Source of the DNA: Pseudomonas sp. A34-9
GTDB lineage: Bacteria; Pseudomonadota; Gammaproteobacteria; Pseudomonadales; Pseudomonadaceae
Assembly (NCBI RefSeq): GCF_029543085.1
Contig: NZ_CP119967.1
Coordinates: forward strand, 2,072,501 to 2,136,500
Direction: 5' to 3'
DNA: 64,000 nt
In this document: piece after piece, positions 26,776-35,225 of the stretch
Layout of the letters: the number at the start of each line of letters is the position of its first letter
How positions within the stretch are numbered: the first letter of the stretch is position 1
Made by a program: the position numbers and the translations under genes
Notes under the pieces: model-generated
What the model was told of the DNA's origin: nothing
Database searches by the model: none
The model's input: only the letters and a program-made list of their open reading frames with translations

Positions 26776-28614
26776 ATGAGTCACGCGCCAAGCGACACGA
26801 TTACCTGGGGCATGATGCTCCGCAAACTGCCGATGATCGCCAAGGCCATCCCACGGGTGGTCAAGGGCATGAAGGTGGCCAACGTCACGGATCCGACCCA
26901 AAGCTGTGGCCTTGGCTGGACGTTTGAGCAAGCGACGCTGCGCAACCCCGAGGGGCCGGCGCTGTTACAGGGCGATGTGCGGCTGACCTATGCCCAAGTC
27001 AACCAGTGGGCCAACCGCATCGCTCACTATCTCAACGGGCAGGGCATCGGCAAGGGCGACGTGGTGGCGGTGTTCATCGAAAACCGCCCGGAGCTGCTGG
27101 TCACCATTCTGGCGCTGGCCAAGGTCGGCGCTGTCAGCGCGCTGCTCAATACCTCACAAACCCGCGACACATTGATCCACAGTGTGAACCTGGTGGCGCC
27201 GGTGGCGATTGTCGTGGGCGAAGAACTGGTTCCAGCGTATGCGGCCATTCGCGATCAAGTGACGATTGCCGCGCCACGTACCTGGTTCGTGGCAGATCAG
27301 GACACTTACAGCCATCCGGGCATTGCGCCCGAGGGCTACGTCAATCTGATCAGCGCCAGTGCCGACGCTTGCAGTGAGAATCCGCCGAGCAGTCAGCAGA
27401 TCTTCTTCGACGATCCGTGTTTCTACATCTATACCTCGGGCACGACCGGCCTGCCCAAGGCCGGGGTGTTCAAGCATGGGCGCTGGATGCGCAGCTCCGC
27501 CAGTTTCGGCATGATCGCCCTCAACATGGGCCCCGACGATGTCGTCTATTGCACCTTGCCGCTGTACCACGCCACGGGTCTCTGCGTGTGCTGGGGCTCG
27601 GCGGTCAACGGCGCTTCGGGTTTCGCGATTCGCCGCAAGTTCAGCGCCAGTCAATTCTGGAACGACGTGCGCCGTTATCGGGCAACCACCCTCGGTTACG
27701 TCGGCGAGTTGTGCCGTTATCTGGTCGATCAACCGGCCAGCGCCGATGACAGCCGTCACGAGGTGCGCAAGATGATCGGCAACGGCTTGCGCCCCGGCGC
27801 CTGGGCCGAGTTCAAAACGCGTTTCGCCGTCGAACACATCTGTGAGCTGTACGCGGCGAGCGACGGCAATATCGGTTTCACCAACATTCTCAACTTCGAC
27901 AACACCATTGGTTTCTCGCTGATGGCCTGGGAGTTGGTGGCCTACGACCACGACAGCGGCGAACCCATCCGCAGCGGCGACGGCTTCATGCGCAAGGTAG
28001 GCAAGGGCGAGCAGGGCTTGCTGCTGGCGCGCATCGACGAGAAGGCGCCGCTGGACGGCTACACCGATCCAAAAAAGACCGCCAAGGTCGTGCTGCAAGA
28101 CGTGTTTACCAAGGGCGATCGCTTTTTCAACACCGGCGATCTGCTGCGCAACATCGGTTTCGGCCACGCACAATTTGTTGATCGGCTCGGTGATACCTAT
28201 CGCTGGAAGGGCGAAAACGTCTCGACCACTGAAGTCGAAAACCTCTTGCTGCAGCACCCGCACATCTCCGAAGCGGTGGCCTATGGCGTGGAAATCCGCA
28301 ACACCAATGGGCGCGCCGGCATGGCGGCGATCACGCCAGCAGAATCCCTTGCGACGCTGGATTTCGCCGAGTTGTTGACCTTCGCCCGGGAGCGCATGCC
28401 GGCCTATGCCGTGCCGTTGTTCCTGCGAGTGAAGGTCAAAATGGAAACCACCGGCACCTTCAAATACCAGAAAACCCGACTGAAAAATGAAGGCTTCGAC
28501 CCCGGCCAGTCGGGCGATGACCCGATCTACGCGTGGCTGCCCGGCACGCAGACTTACGTTCGGGTCACCGACGAAGTGCTGGCAGAAATTCATCAGGGCA
28601 AATATCGCTATTGA
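26776..28614 (+). CDS. Long/very-long-chain acyl-CoA synthetase
   Basis: 612 aa from the ATG at 26776 (MSHAPSDTITW), 6 bases after GGGGAG. It activates fatty acids to acyl-CoA with ATP. The AMP-binding signature is YIYTSGTTGLPKAGVFKHGR near residue 217. TGDLLRN near 455 and the hinge DRLGDTYRWKGENVSTTEVE near 468-487 follow, with KYQKTRLKNEGFD at the C-terminus. The layout resembles FadD6-type/FATP synthetases more than classical FadD. It is expressed from its own upstream region. Confidence 0.93.
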   Translation: MSHAPSDTITWGMMLRKLPMIAKAIPRVVKGMKVANVTDPTQSCGLGWTFEQATLRNPEGPALLQGDVRLTYAQVNQWANRIAHYLNGQGIGKGDVVAVFIENRPELLVTILALAKVGAVSALLNTSQTRDTLIHSVNLVAPVAIVVGEELVPAYAAIRDQVTIAAPRTWFVADQDTYSHPGIAPEGYVNLISASADACSENPPSSQQIFFDDPCFYIYTSGTTGLPKAGVFKHGRWMRSSASFGMIALNMGPDDVVYCTLPLYHATGLCVCWGSAVNGASGFAIRRKFSASQFWNDVRRYRATTLGYVGELCRYLVDQPASADDSRHEVRKMIGNGLRPGAWAEFKTRFAVEHICELYAASDGNIGFTNILNFDNTIGFSLMAWELVAYDHDSGEPIRSGDGFMRKVGKGEQGLLLARIDEKAPLDGYTDPKKTAKVVLQDVFTKGDRFFNTGDLLRNIGFGHAQFVDRLGDTYRWKGENVSTTEVENLLLQHPHISEAVAYGVEIRNTNGRAGMAAITPAESLATLDFAELLTFARERMPAYAVPLFLRVKVKMETTGTFKYQKTRLKNEGFDPGQSGDDPIYAWLPGTQTYVRVTDEVLAEIHQGKYRY

Positions 28615-28711
28615 ATCTGGCTATGGGGCGGCTTGAGAAAAAGGGGGTGACAGCCACGGTCGCGCTCGGGAAACTGTCGGCTTTCCGATATATCGAAAAT
28701 GGAGTTGCCCC

Positions 28712-29230
28712 ATGTCCGACCAAAGCCGCCAGATGACCCCTGAAGAAGCTGCCGAATTCACCGAGCAGGTTTTCAACAAGGCGCGCGACGGTGATGCCGA
28801 GATGCTTGATCGCCTGGTCACGGCCGGTTTGCCGGTGAACCTGAAGAACAGCAAGGGCGACACGTTGTTGATGCTGGCCAGCTATTACGGCCATGTCGAT
28901 GCAGTGCAAGTGCTGCTTAAACACAAGGCCGATCCGGAAATGCGCAATGGCAACGGCCAGAGTCCGATTGCCGGTGCGGCGTTCAAAGGCGATCTGGCGG
29001 TGGTCAAGGCGTTGGTTGAGGCGGGCGCCGAGATTGAAGGCTCGTCGTTTGATGGTCGTACGGCGCTGATGATGGCGGCGATGTTCAACCGTGTGGAAAT
29101 CGTTGATTACCTGATCAGCAAAGGCGCAAATCCGCAAGCCAAGGATGCCAATGGCGTCACGGCGCTGGACGCGGCCCGCACGATGGGCGCGGTTGATACC
29201 ACCGCGCAGCTGGAAAAACTGTTGGGTTGA
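28712..29230 (+). CDS. Ankyrin-repeat protein
   Basis: 172 aa with about four ankyrin repeats: GDTLLMLASYYGHVDAVQVL near residue 50, GQSPIAGAAFKGDLAVVKAL near 88, GRTALMMAAMFNRVEIVDYL near 120, and GVTALDAARTMGA near 152. The repeats form a protein-binding solenoid. There is no signal peptide, so it is cytosolic. Partner unknown. It lies 97 bases after the acyl-CoA synthetase and is followed by a REPIN. Confidence 0.92.
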   Translation: MSDQSRQMTPEEAAEFTEQVFNKARDGDAEMLDRLVTAGLPVNLKNSKGDTLLMLASYYGHVDAVQVLLKHKADPEMRNGNGQSPIAGAAFKGDLAVVKALVEAGAEIEGSSFDGRTALMMAAMFNRVEIVDYLISKGANPQAKDANGVTALDAARTMGAVDTTAQLEKLLG

Positions 29231-29233
29231 TAA

Positions 29234-29340
29234 GATCAAAAGATCGCAGCCTGCGGCAGCTCCTACATTGAACGCGTTGGCCGTCCATTTCGTGGACGAA
29301 CGCTGAACGTTCAGGCGCTGCCGAAGGCTGCGATCTTTTG
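29234..29340. repeat. REP pair (REPIN), long loop
   Basis: GATCAAAAGATCGCAGCCTGC... and its inverted partner ending GCTGCGATCTTTTG, with a loop of about 50 bases that contains a small hairpin (CGTCCATTTCGTGGACG). Confidence 0.85.
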
Positions 29341-29395
29341 CTTTGTGCGCTATCCTCCGCGCCCTCAAATTTCACCTTCCACAGGATCCGCCCTC

Positions 29396-29926
29396 ATGAA
29401 AGCCGCACTCGTCGAACTCATCAGCAAAATCAGCTCTGGCTGCATGGGCGAGGACGAGATCCTGAAAGTGGCCGATGAAGCCGCGCAAGCCTACGCCGAT
29501 GCCGATGCTTTTCTGACCGCCAATCCGGACATCAACTACGACGACACTTTCCCGATTCCGCTGGGCGAGTGGGTCGTCGTCGGCAGCCTGCCGGAAACCG
29601 TGCTGTTCCAGGCTGACACCTACGTCGACCTGTTTGCACAGATCGTCGCCTCGTTCGGCCCAGGCGTGGAGTTCAATCTCAAGCCCAAGCAACTGGCCAA
29701 AACCGAAGCCTTGACTGCACTGAATCGTATTCAGGTGCAAATGAGCAGCATGAACAAGGAAAACGGCGGTTACACACTGATGAACTTCAGCCAGTTACTC
29801 GACGACGAATTGCAAATGGTGTTGGTCTTCGGCAACGACGTGCCACGGGTGCTGGAACTGTGCGCCGGAGTCGGCATCGCCGCCGCGCCCTCGCTCGAAG
29901 CCTTGAAGATCGCCGTTCACGTCTGA
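29396..29926 (+). CDS. Conserved hypothetical protein
   Basis: 176 aa from the ATG at 29396 (MKAALVELISKIS), with CAGGAT upstream. Acidic and soluble, no signal peptide. Recurrent features are the acidic helix EILKVADEAAQAYADADAFL and LDDELQMVLVFGNDVPRVLE. I do not recognise the family; the composition and start look genuine. It is flanked by a REPIN and a small membrane protein. Confidence 0.75.
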   Translation: MKAALVELISKISSGCMGEDEILKVADEAAQAYADADAFLTANPDINYDDTFPIPLGEWVVVGSLPETVLFQADTYVDLFAQIVASFGPGVEFNLKPKQLAKTEALTALNRIQVQMSSMNKENGGYTLMNFSQLLDDELQMVLVFGNDVPRVLELCAGVGIAAAPSLEALKIAVHV

Positions 29927-29997
29927 GAGCAATAAAAGGGAACCCTGCGCGCGACCGTCTATCCTAAAAGTGCATGCCACTATTCTGGAGCGACACC

Positions 29998-30189
29998 ATG
30001 GGTTCCACGTTCAACGGTCTGATCGGTCTGATCATCCTTGCCCTCGACATCTGGGCCATCATCAATGTGCTGAAAAGCGGCGCGACCACCGGGATGAAAA
30101 TCGTCTGGGTGTTGCTGATCATCCTCCTGCCTGTGCTGGGCCTGATCATCTGGGCAATCGCCGGACCGCGGGGCAACGTGCGGATCTGA
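29998..30189 (+). CDS. Small membrane protein, PLDc_N-like
   Basis: 63 aa from the ATG at 29998, with GGAG 9 bases upstream; the earlier ATG at 29974 lacks a ribosome site. It consists of two helices (GLIGLIILALDIWAIINVL and KIVWVLLIILLPVLGLIIWAI) joined by KSGATTGMK. This WVLLIILLPVLGLI.WA pattern is the phospholipase D-nuclease N-terminal (PLDc_N) domain found alone in many small membrane proteins. Role unknown. Confidence 0.85.
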   Translation: MGSTFNGLIGLIILALDIWAIINVLKSGATTGMKIVWVLLIILLPVLGLIIWAIAGPRGNVRI

Positions 30190-30205
30190 TCACACTGCAA
30201 TACCC

Positions 30206-30292
30206 TGTAGGAGCTGCCGAAGGCTGCGATCTTTTGATCTTGTATTTTTTACAATCAACATCAAAAGATCGCAGCCTTCGGCAGCTCCTACA
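30206..30292. repeat. REP pair (REPIN)
   Basis: Near-perfect inverted copies (TGTAGGAGCTGCCGAAGGCT... and complement), 35 bases each around a 17-base AT-rich loop. Confidence 0.93.
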
Positions 30293-30404
30293 GGGATTGT
30301 GGTTGTGAGGTTCGACCTGTCATCTTCGGCAACGTAGAATGCGCGCCTTTCCCGGGCAATCGTCCCCACGATAGGCGCCCGCGCATTCATCGGAGCACTT
30401 CACC

Positions 30405-31280
30405 ATGACCGTCACCAAAACCAGCGAGTATCTGGAAACCCTCTACGAAGGCTACGGCCAGCGTTTTCGCATGGAAAAACTGCTGCACGAAGTGCGCACC
30501 GAACACCAGCATCTGGTGATCTTCCAAAACCCGCGCATGGGCCGGGTGATGGCGCTGGACGGCGTGATCCAGACCACCGAAGCCGACGAATTCATCTACC
30601 ACGAAATGCTCACCCACGTGCCGATCCTCGCCCACGGCAGCGCCAAGCGCGTGCTGATCATCGGTGGCGGTGACGGCGGCATGCTACGCGAAGTGACCAA
30701 GCACGCCGGCGTCGAGCACATCACCATGGTCGAGATCGACGGCACCGTGGTCGACATGTGCAAAGAGTTCCTGCCAAACCACTCCAGCGGCGCGTACGAC
30801 GACCCGCGTCTGAACCTGGTGATCGACGACGGCATGCGTTTCGTCGCCACCACCACGGAAAAATTCGACGTGATCATCTCCGACTCCACCGACCCGATCG
30901 GCCCGGGTGAAGTGTTGTTCTCGGAAAACTTCTATCAGGCGTGCCACCGCTGCCTGAACGAGGGCGGTATCCTCGTGACCCAGAACGGCACGCCGTTCAT
31001 GCAGATCGACGAAGTGAAAACCACCGCCGGTCGCCTGAACAGCCTGTTCCCGGACTGGCACTTCTACCAGGCGGCCGTACCGACCTACATCGGCGGCTCG
31101 ATGACCTTCGCCTGGGGCTCGACCAACCCGGCCTACCGCAAGCTCAGCCGTGAAACCCTGCAACAGCGCTTCATCGGCAGCGGTATCGTCACCCGCTACT
31201 ACAACCCGGAAATCCACATCGGCGCGTTCGCCTTGCCGCAATACGTGTTGCAAGCGATCAACAAGCCGAGCAACGACTAA
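30405..31280 (+). CDS. speE: Spermidine synthase (polyamine aminopropyltransferase)
   Basis: 291 aa, the usual length. It transfers an aminopropyl group from decarboxylated AdoMet to putrescine, giving spermidine and 5'-methylthioadenosine, the compound the mtn genes recycle. Motifs are [20 protein letters not shown] near residue 48, [14 protein letters not shown] near 85, and the catalytic stretch [18 protein letters not shown] near 155. GGAG lies 10 bases before the ATG. Confidence 0.97.
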   Translation: MTVTKTSEYLETLYEGYGQRFRMEKLLHEVRTEHQHLVIFQNPRMGRVMALDGVIQTTEADEFIYHEMLTHVPILAHGSAKRVLIIGGGDGGMLREVTKHAGVEHITMVEIDGTVVDMCKEFLPNHSSGAYDDPRLNLVIDDGMRFVATTTEKFDVIISDSTDPIGPGEVLFSENFYQACHRCLNEGGILVTQNGTPFMQIDEVKTTAGRLNSLFPDWHFYQAAVPTYIGGSMTFAWGSTNPAYRKLSRETLQQRFIGSGIVTRYYNPEIHIGAFALPQYVLQAINKPSND

Positions 31281-31326
31281 AAGAACGCTGCAATACCCCT
31301 ATGGGAGCCGAAAGCGCACTGACAGC

Positions 31327-31407
31327 ATCGTTCCCACGCTCTGCGTGGGAACGCAGCCAGGTACGCTCTGCGTCACGGAAGATCGCAGCCTTCGGCAGCT
31401 CCTACGG
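31327..31407. repeat. Half REP plus a second palindromic repeat
   Basis: GTTCCCACGC-TCT-GCGTGGGAAC at about 31330-31352 is one palindrome type. A single REP copy (GATCGCAGCCTTCGGCAGCTCCTAC) follows at 31381-31405 without its inverted partner. Confidence 0.75.
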
Positions 31408-31517
31408 TAGATGTCGTTTTTTTCATGTTCGCGCGCTGCAATCCTTTTGAACGATCAATCCGGCGAAAAGTCGAGATAGAGGTAAGCCCATTTGCGGGTT
31501 TGATCGAGGAGGCACCG

Positions 31518-31751
31518 ATGCAAAAGTGGAAAGTCACTTTCGTGGACGATCATGGTGAAATTGTCGATGAGGTGTTCGAACGTGCCGAATGCCCCAGCGA
31601 TGACGAGGCCGCTCGACTGATCAAGGAACGGCTCCTGCCCGTTGCCGCCGAACTGGATCTGAACGATCTGGAAGGGCGCACCGCCGATGCCGGCGTGAAA
31701 AACCTGAAAACCCAGAACAGCATCGAAATCCGCAGCATCACGCCAATCTGA
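31518..31751 (+). CDS. Small conserved hypothetical protein
   Basis: 77 aa from the ATG at 31518 (MQKWKVTFVDDHGE), preceded by a very strong GAGGAGG site. Acidic and soluble, with a beta-strand start, a helix (SDDEAARLIKERLLPVAAEL) and a basic tail. Family not recognised. The strong ribosome site and codon use argue that it is real. Confidence 0.75.
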   Translation: MQKWKVTFVDDHGEIVDEVFERAECPSDDEAARLIKERLLPVAAELDLNDLEGRTADAGVKNLKTQNSIEIRSITPI

Positions 31752-31960
31752 AATTCTTCCTGTCACTTGAAGCACCAGGCCTTGGCAGCGGCTCTATCTT
31801 GGGGCTACTCTGCAAGCGAGATCAGCGAACGGATCGCTAAGGTCTGGTCTTGTCAGCTACATGCTTGTTCCCGCGTGCAACCACGTTGCCGTCGTACTTT
31901 GGCCTGAGGCCCGGGGCGGGAATACGGAAAGTCTATCCATCTATGCGAGGGGGACGATTC

Positions 31961-32308
31961 ATGAGCACAGCCTATCAAGAAGACATCAGCAGCAATGTTC
32001 TGCGCCGCATGAAAGAAGGCGGTTTCGATTTTTCCCGATTCCATCCCATCGAGTTCTACGCCATTTTCCCGGACGAGGAGCGGGCGCGCAGGGCGGCAGG
32101 CAAATTTCGCGGTGAGTCCATCAATGCCCAGGTCAGCGTGCGTGATGATGGCGCATGGGCACTGGAATTGAGCAAGGTGATGTACGCGACGTATGACGAT
32201 ATCGGCGACTTCGAGCAGGGTTTCTCTGCCGTGGTCGAACCGCTGGGAGGCATCATCGAGGGTTGGGGCGTCAAGCAGGAGGTGCGCAACCGCCACCGTT
32301 TGAACTGA
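31961..32308 (+). CDS. RraB-like (ribonuclease E inhibitor-like) protein
   Basis: 115 aa from the ATG at 31961 (MSTAYQEDISSNVL), with AGGGGG upstream. The pattern LKEGGFDFSRFHPIEFYAIFP, DEERARRAAGKF and the final VVEPLGGIIEGWGVKQE matches the RraB domain, named after the E. coli protein that binds RNase E and changes mRNA decay. It could equally belong to the broader RraB-fold family with other partners. Soluble, single gene. Confidence 0.82.
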   Translation: MSTAYQEDISSNVLRRMKEGGFDFSRFHPIEFYAIFPDEERARRAAGKFRGESINAQVSVRDDGAWALELSKVMYATYDDIGDFEQGFSAVVEPLGGIIEGWGVKQEVRNRHRLN

Positions 32309-32370
32309 TCTCATGCACATTTAGAGTTGAGCAACGGCTGACCCTCGGGTTGGCCGTTGTTTATTCAACG

Positions 32371-32442
32371 ATCAAAAGATCGCAGCCTGCGGCAGCTCCT
32401 GCACAGATTCATGTAGGAGCTGCCGCAGGCTGCGATCTTTTG
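32371..32442. repeat. REP pair (REPIN)
   Basis: ATCAAAAGATCGCAGCCTGC... and inverted partner with a short 13-base loop. Confidence 0.92.
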
Positions 32443-32471
32443 CTTTTGCTTTCAAAACATTTCCAAAAGGC

Positions 32472-32500
32472 AAAAAAAAGCCACCGGAGAAGGTGGCTAA
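32472..32500 (+). terminator. Hairpin terminator downstream of the RraB-like gene
   Basis: AGCCACC-N6-GGTGGCT stem, preceded on the plus strand by a run of eight A. A better T-tail exists on the minus strand, so direction is uncertain. Confidence 0.5.
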
Positions 32501-32734
32501 AAGGGAAGACCGATAAGCAGAGGAAACCGGTCAGGGTTAAGCGGGGCGGGCTGCGACGGCAGTCCAGAGCAGTTGAGCCGAGTCTTTCGTGGCGCAGTGG
32601 CCGATGAAGTTTTGCAGCGAATGCGCGGATTATCCGCAGCCTGCGCCGGGCAGTGAAATCAACTCTGACTATGCTGGTGATAGGCGATGCAGTGCGTCGC
32701 AATGAAGCGGGGGCAATCCGGTTGGGGCAATTGC

Positions 32735-32751
32735 CGCACAGGAATGGTGCG
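32735..32751. promoter_or_regulatory. Putative NtrC-type activator site
   Basis: CGCAC-N5-TGGTGCG matches the GCAC-N5-TGGTGC core of NtrC enhancer sites, centred about 85 bases upstream of the predicted sigma-54 start point. Inferred from consensus only. Confidence 0.55.
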
Positions 32752-32802
32752 GTGCCTGCGGCGTGTATTTCCAACCGATTGAAATCAAAGCGTTTATGCC
32801 GA

Positions 32803-32818
32803 TGGCACGGGCCTTGCG
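32803..32818 (+). promoter_or_regulatory. Putative sigma-54 promoter of the ATP-grasp/alpha-E/transglutaminase operon
   Basis: TGGCACGGGCCTTGCG has the -24 GG and -12 GC exactly 10 bases apart and nearly every consensus base (TGGCACG-N4-TTGC). Transcription would start near 32829, leaving a leader of about 24 bases with AAGGAG before the ATG at 32853. Confidence 0.75.
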
Positions 32819-32852
32819 AAGGCCTGTATGTCCGGGTGACAAGGAGTACGGC

Positions 32853-34262
32853 ATGATCCGCACCTATTTTGATGAGATGTACGACGCCGGCGGCCAGGTT
32901 CGCCCGCATTACCGGGAGTTTGCCCGCTGGCTGGCCGACACGCCTGACGAACTGCTGGCGCAACGGCGACGCGAGGCTGACTTGCTGTTCCATCGCGCCG
33001 GGATCACTTTCACGCTCTATGGCGACGAGCAGGGCACCGAGCGCCTGATTCCTTTTGACACCATCCCGCGCAGCATTCCCGCCAGCGAGTGGCGAATCGT
33101 CGAGCGCGGCTGCATCCAGCGGGTCAAGGCGCTGAACATGTTCCTCGCCGACCTCTATCACGAGCAGCGCATTATCAAGGCCGGGATCATTCCTGCCGAA
33201 CAGGTGCTGGCCAACGAGCAATATCAGTTGGCGATGCAAGGCCTCGATCTGCACCGTGATATCTATTCGCACATCTCCGGCGTCGATCTGGTGCGCGACG
33301 GCGACGGAAGCTATTACGTGCTCGAAGACAATCTGCGTACGCCGAGCGGCGTCAGCTACATGCTTGAAGACCGCAAGATGATGATGCGGCTGTTCCCGGA
33401 GCTGTTCGCCGCCCAGCGCATCGCACCGATCGATCACTACCCGAATCTGTTGCTCGACACCCTTAAAAGCTCCAGCCCGATCGACGACCCAAGCGTCGTG
33501 GTGCTGACGCCGGGGCGCTTCAACAGTGCGTTTTTCGAACACGCGTTTCTCGCTCGGGAAATGGGCGTTGAATTGGTCGAGGGTGCGGATCTGTTTGTGC
33601 GTGACGACAAGGTCTTCATGCGCACCACCGATGGCCCGAAAGCGGTGGACGTGATCTACCGCCGCCTCGACGACGCGTTCCTTGATCCGTTGGCGTTCAA
33701 CCCGGACTCAATGCTCGGCGTGCCGGGGCTGCTGTCGTCCTATCGCTCCGGCAACGTGGTACTGGCCAACGCCATCGGCACCGGGGTGGCGGACGACAAA
33801 TCGGTGTACCCGTTCGTCACCGACATGATCCGTTTCTACCTCGATGAAGAGCCGATCCTGAAGAACGTGCCGACCTGGCAGTGCCGCAACCCGTCTGAGC
33901 TTTCCCATGTACTGGCCAATCTCCCAGATCTGGTGGTCAAGGAAACCCAAGGCTCTGGCGGTTACGGAATGTTAGTGGGACCGGCGTCGACGAAGGCGGA
34001 AATCGATGCCTTCCGCGAACGCATCAAGGCCAAGCCCCACGCGTACATCGCGCAACCGACGCTGTCGCTGTCGACCTGTCCGACCTTTGTCGAAAACGGC
34101 ATCGCGCCGCGCCACATCGACTTGCGCCCGTTTGTCTTGTCCGGGCGCGAAACCCGCGTGGTGCCCGGTGGTTTGACCCGTGTGGCACTGCGTGAAGGCT
34201 CCCTGGTGGTGAATTCATCACAGGGCGGCGGTACCAAGGACACCTGGGTGGTCGAGGATTGA
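32853..34262 (+). CDS. Circularly permuted ATP-grasp protein (DUF404/DUF407 type)
   Basis: 469 aa from the ATG at 32853 (MIRTYFDEMYDAGG), preceded by AAGGAG. The order of motifs is that of the permuted ATP-grasp ligases: YYVLEDNLRTPSGVSYMLEDR near residue 155, VDVIYRRLDDAFLDPLAF near 270, VKETQGSGGYGMLVGPAST near 365 (nucleotide-binding lysine and Gly-rich loop), then RHIDLRPFVL and GGLTRVAL. ATP-grasp ligases join a carboxylate to an amine through an acyl-phosphate. It is the first of three coupled genes (next start 12 bases on). Such trios are widespread and predicted to make or trim a peptide or amide product; the substrate is unknown. Confidence 0.93.
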   Translation: MIRTYFDEMYDAGGQVRPHYREFARWLADTPDELLAQRRREADLLFHRAGITFTLYGDEQGTERLIPFDTIPRSIPASEWRIVERGCIQRVKALNMFLADLYHEQRIIKAGIIPAEQVLANEQYQLAMQGLDLHRDIYSHISGVDLVRDGDGSYYVLEDNLRTPSGVSYMLEDRKMMMRLFPELFAAQRIAPIDHYPNLLLDTLKSSSPIDDPSVVVLTPGRFNSAFFEHAFLAREMGVELVEGADLFVRDDKVFMRTTDGPKAVDVIYRRLDDAFLDPLAFNPDSMLGVPGLLSSYRSGNVVLANAIGTGVADDKSVYPFVTDMIRFYLDEEPILKNVPTWQCRNPSELSHVLANLPDLVVKETQGSGGYGMLVGPASTKAEIDAFRERIKAKPHAYIAQPTLSLSTCPTFVENGIAPRHIDLRPFVLSGRETRVVPGGLTRVALREGSLVVNSSQGGGTKDTWVVED

Positions 34263-34274
34263 AGGAAGCTTGCC

Positions 34275-35225
34275 ATGTTAAGTAGAACTGCCTCGGATCT
34301 GTATTGGATGTCGCGTTACCTGGAGCGGGCGGAAAACCTCGCACGGATGCTCGACATCAGTTATTCGCTGTCGCTGATGCCGCAGGACGGTCGCGGCGAC
34401 GGTCTGCACGAATTGGCCATGCCGCTGCTGATCACCGGCACCCTCGACGATTACCTGGAACGTCACGGCGCGTTGCATGCCGAACGGCTGCTGCACTTCT
34501 TCGCTCTCGATGCTGCCAATCCGGCGAGCATCTACAGCTGCCTCGGTGCCGCGCGGGCCAGTGCGCACGCGGTTCGCGGACGCATCACGGCGGACATGTG
34601 GGAGAACATCAACGCGACGTGGCTGGAGATTCGCGGGATCGCCGAACAGGGTCTCAGCCGCTATGGCATGAGCCGTTTCTGCGAATGGATCAAGGAACGT
34701 TCGCACCTGTTCCGTGGTGCGTCGTACGGCACGATCATGCGTAACGATGCGTTTCGTTTTATTCGTCTCGGGACCTTCATCGAACGTGCGGACAACACGC
34801 TGCGGTTGCTCGATGCCCGCTATGAAATGGCCGGCGATCAAGCTGAAGCGGTCAGCGACGGTACGGCCCACGCCTATTACCAGTGGAGTGCCTTGCTGCG
34901 CGCCTTGTCTTCGTTCGAGGCCTACACCGAAATCTACCGTGATGCGCCGGGCGCCCGGCATGTCGCCGAGTTGCTGCTGTTGCGTGCCGACGTACCGCGT
35001 TCACTGCGTGCCTGCACCGAAGAGATCGATCAGATCCTCGCGCAACTGCCCGGCGCCAACGGCCGCCCGGCTCAACGTCTGGCGGCAGAAATGGACGCGC
35101 GCCTGCGCTACACCGGCATCAACGAAATTCTCGAGGAAGGCCTGCACGCCTGGCTGACCGAATTCATCCCGCTGGTGCGCCAGTTGGGTAACGCCATACA
35201 CAGTTCCTACCTGGAGGCTGCATGA
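34275..35225 (+). CDS. Alpha-E domain protein (DUF403)
   Basis: 316 aa, all-helical. The N-terminus MLSRTASDLYWMSRYLERAENLARMLDI is the hallmark of the alpha-E family, and IRLGTFIERADNTLRLLDARY near residue 155 is its second conserved block. The family is always linked to the permuted ATP-grasp gene and is thought to be its partner; no catalytic activity is established. The GGAAG ribosome site lies in the 12-base gap. Its stop overlaps the transglutaminase start by 4 bases (ATGA). Confidence 0.93.
   Translation: MLSRTASDLYWMSRYLERAENLARMLDISYSLSLMPQDGRGDGLHELAMPLLITGTLDDYLERHGALHAERLLHFFALDAANPASIYSCLGAARASAHAVRGRITADMWENINATWLEIRGIAEQGLSRYGMSRFCEWIKERSHLFRGASYGTIMRNDAFRFIRLGTFIERADNTLRLLDARYEMAGDQAEAVSDGTAHAYYQWSALLRALSSFEAYTEIYRDAPGARHVAELLLLRADVPRSLRACTEEIDQILAQLPGANGRPAQRLAAEMDARLRYTGINEILEEGLHAWLTEFIPLVRQLGNAIHSSYLEAA

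Larger units (their letters stand above)
32309..32852. other. Intergenic region upstream of the ATP-grasp operon
   Basis: 544 bases holding, in order, a REPIN (32371-32442), a hairpin terminator (32472-32500), about 200 bases where I see nothing, and then the putative NtrC site and sigma-54 promoter described separately. No open frame with a ribosome site. Confidence 0.55.

Noticed and set aside
27154..28593. 479-codon minus-strand frame
   Set aside because: Antisense to the acyl-CoA synthetase with its AMP-binding signature; no ribosome site.
29234..32442. Possible CRISPR array from repeated 30-base units
   Set aside because: The units are inverted pairs at separate gene ends with no regular spacers and no cas genes; they are REPs.
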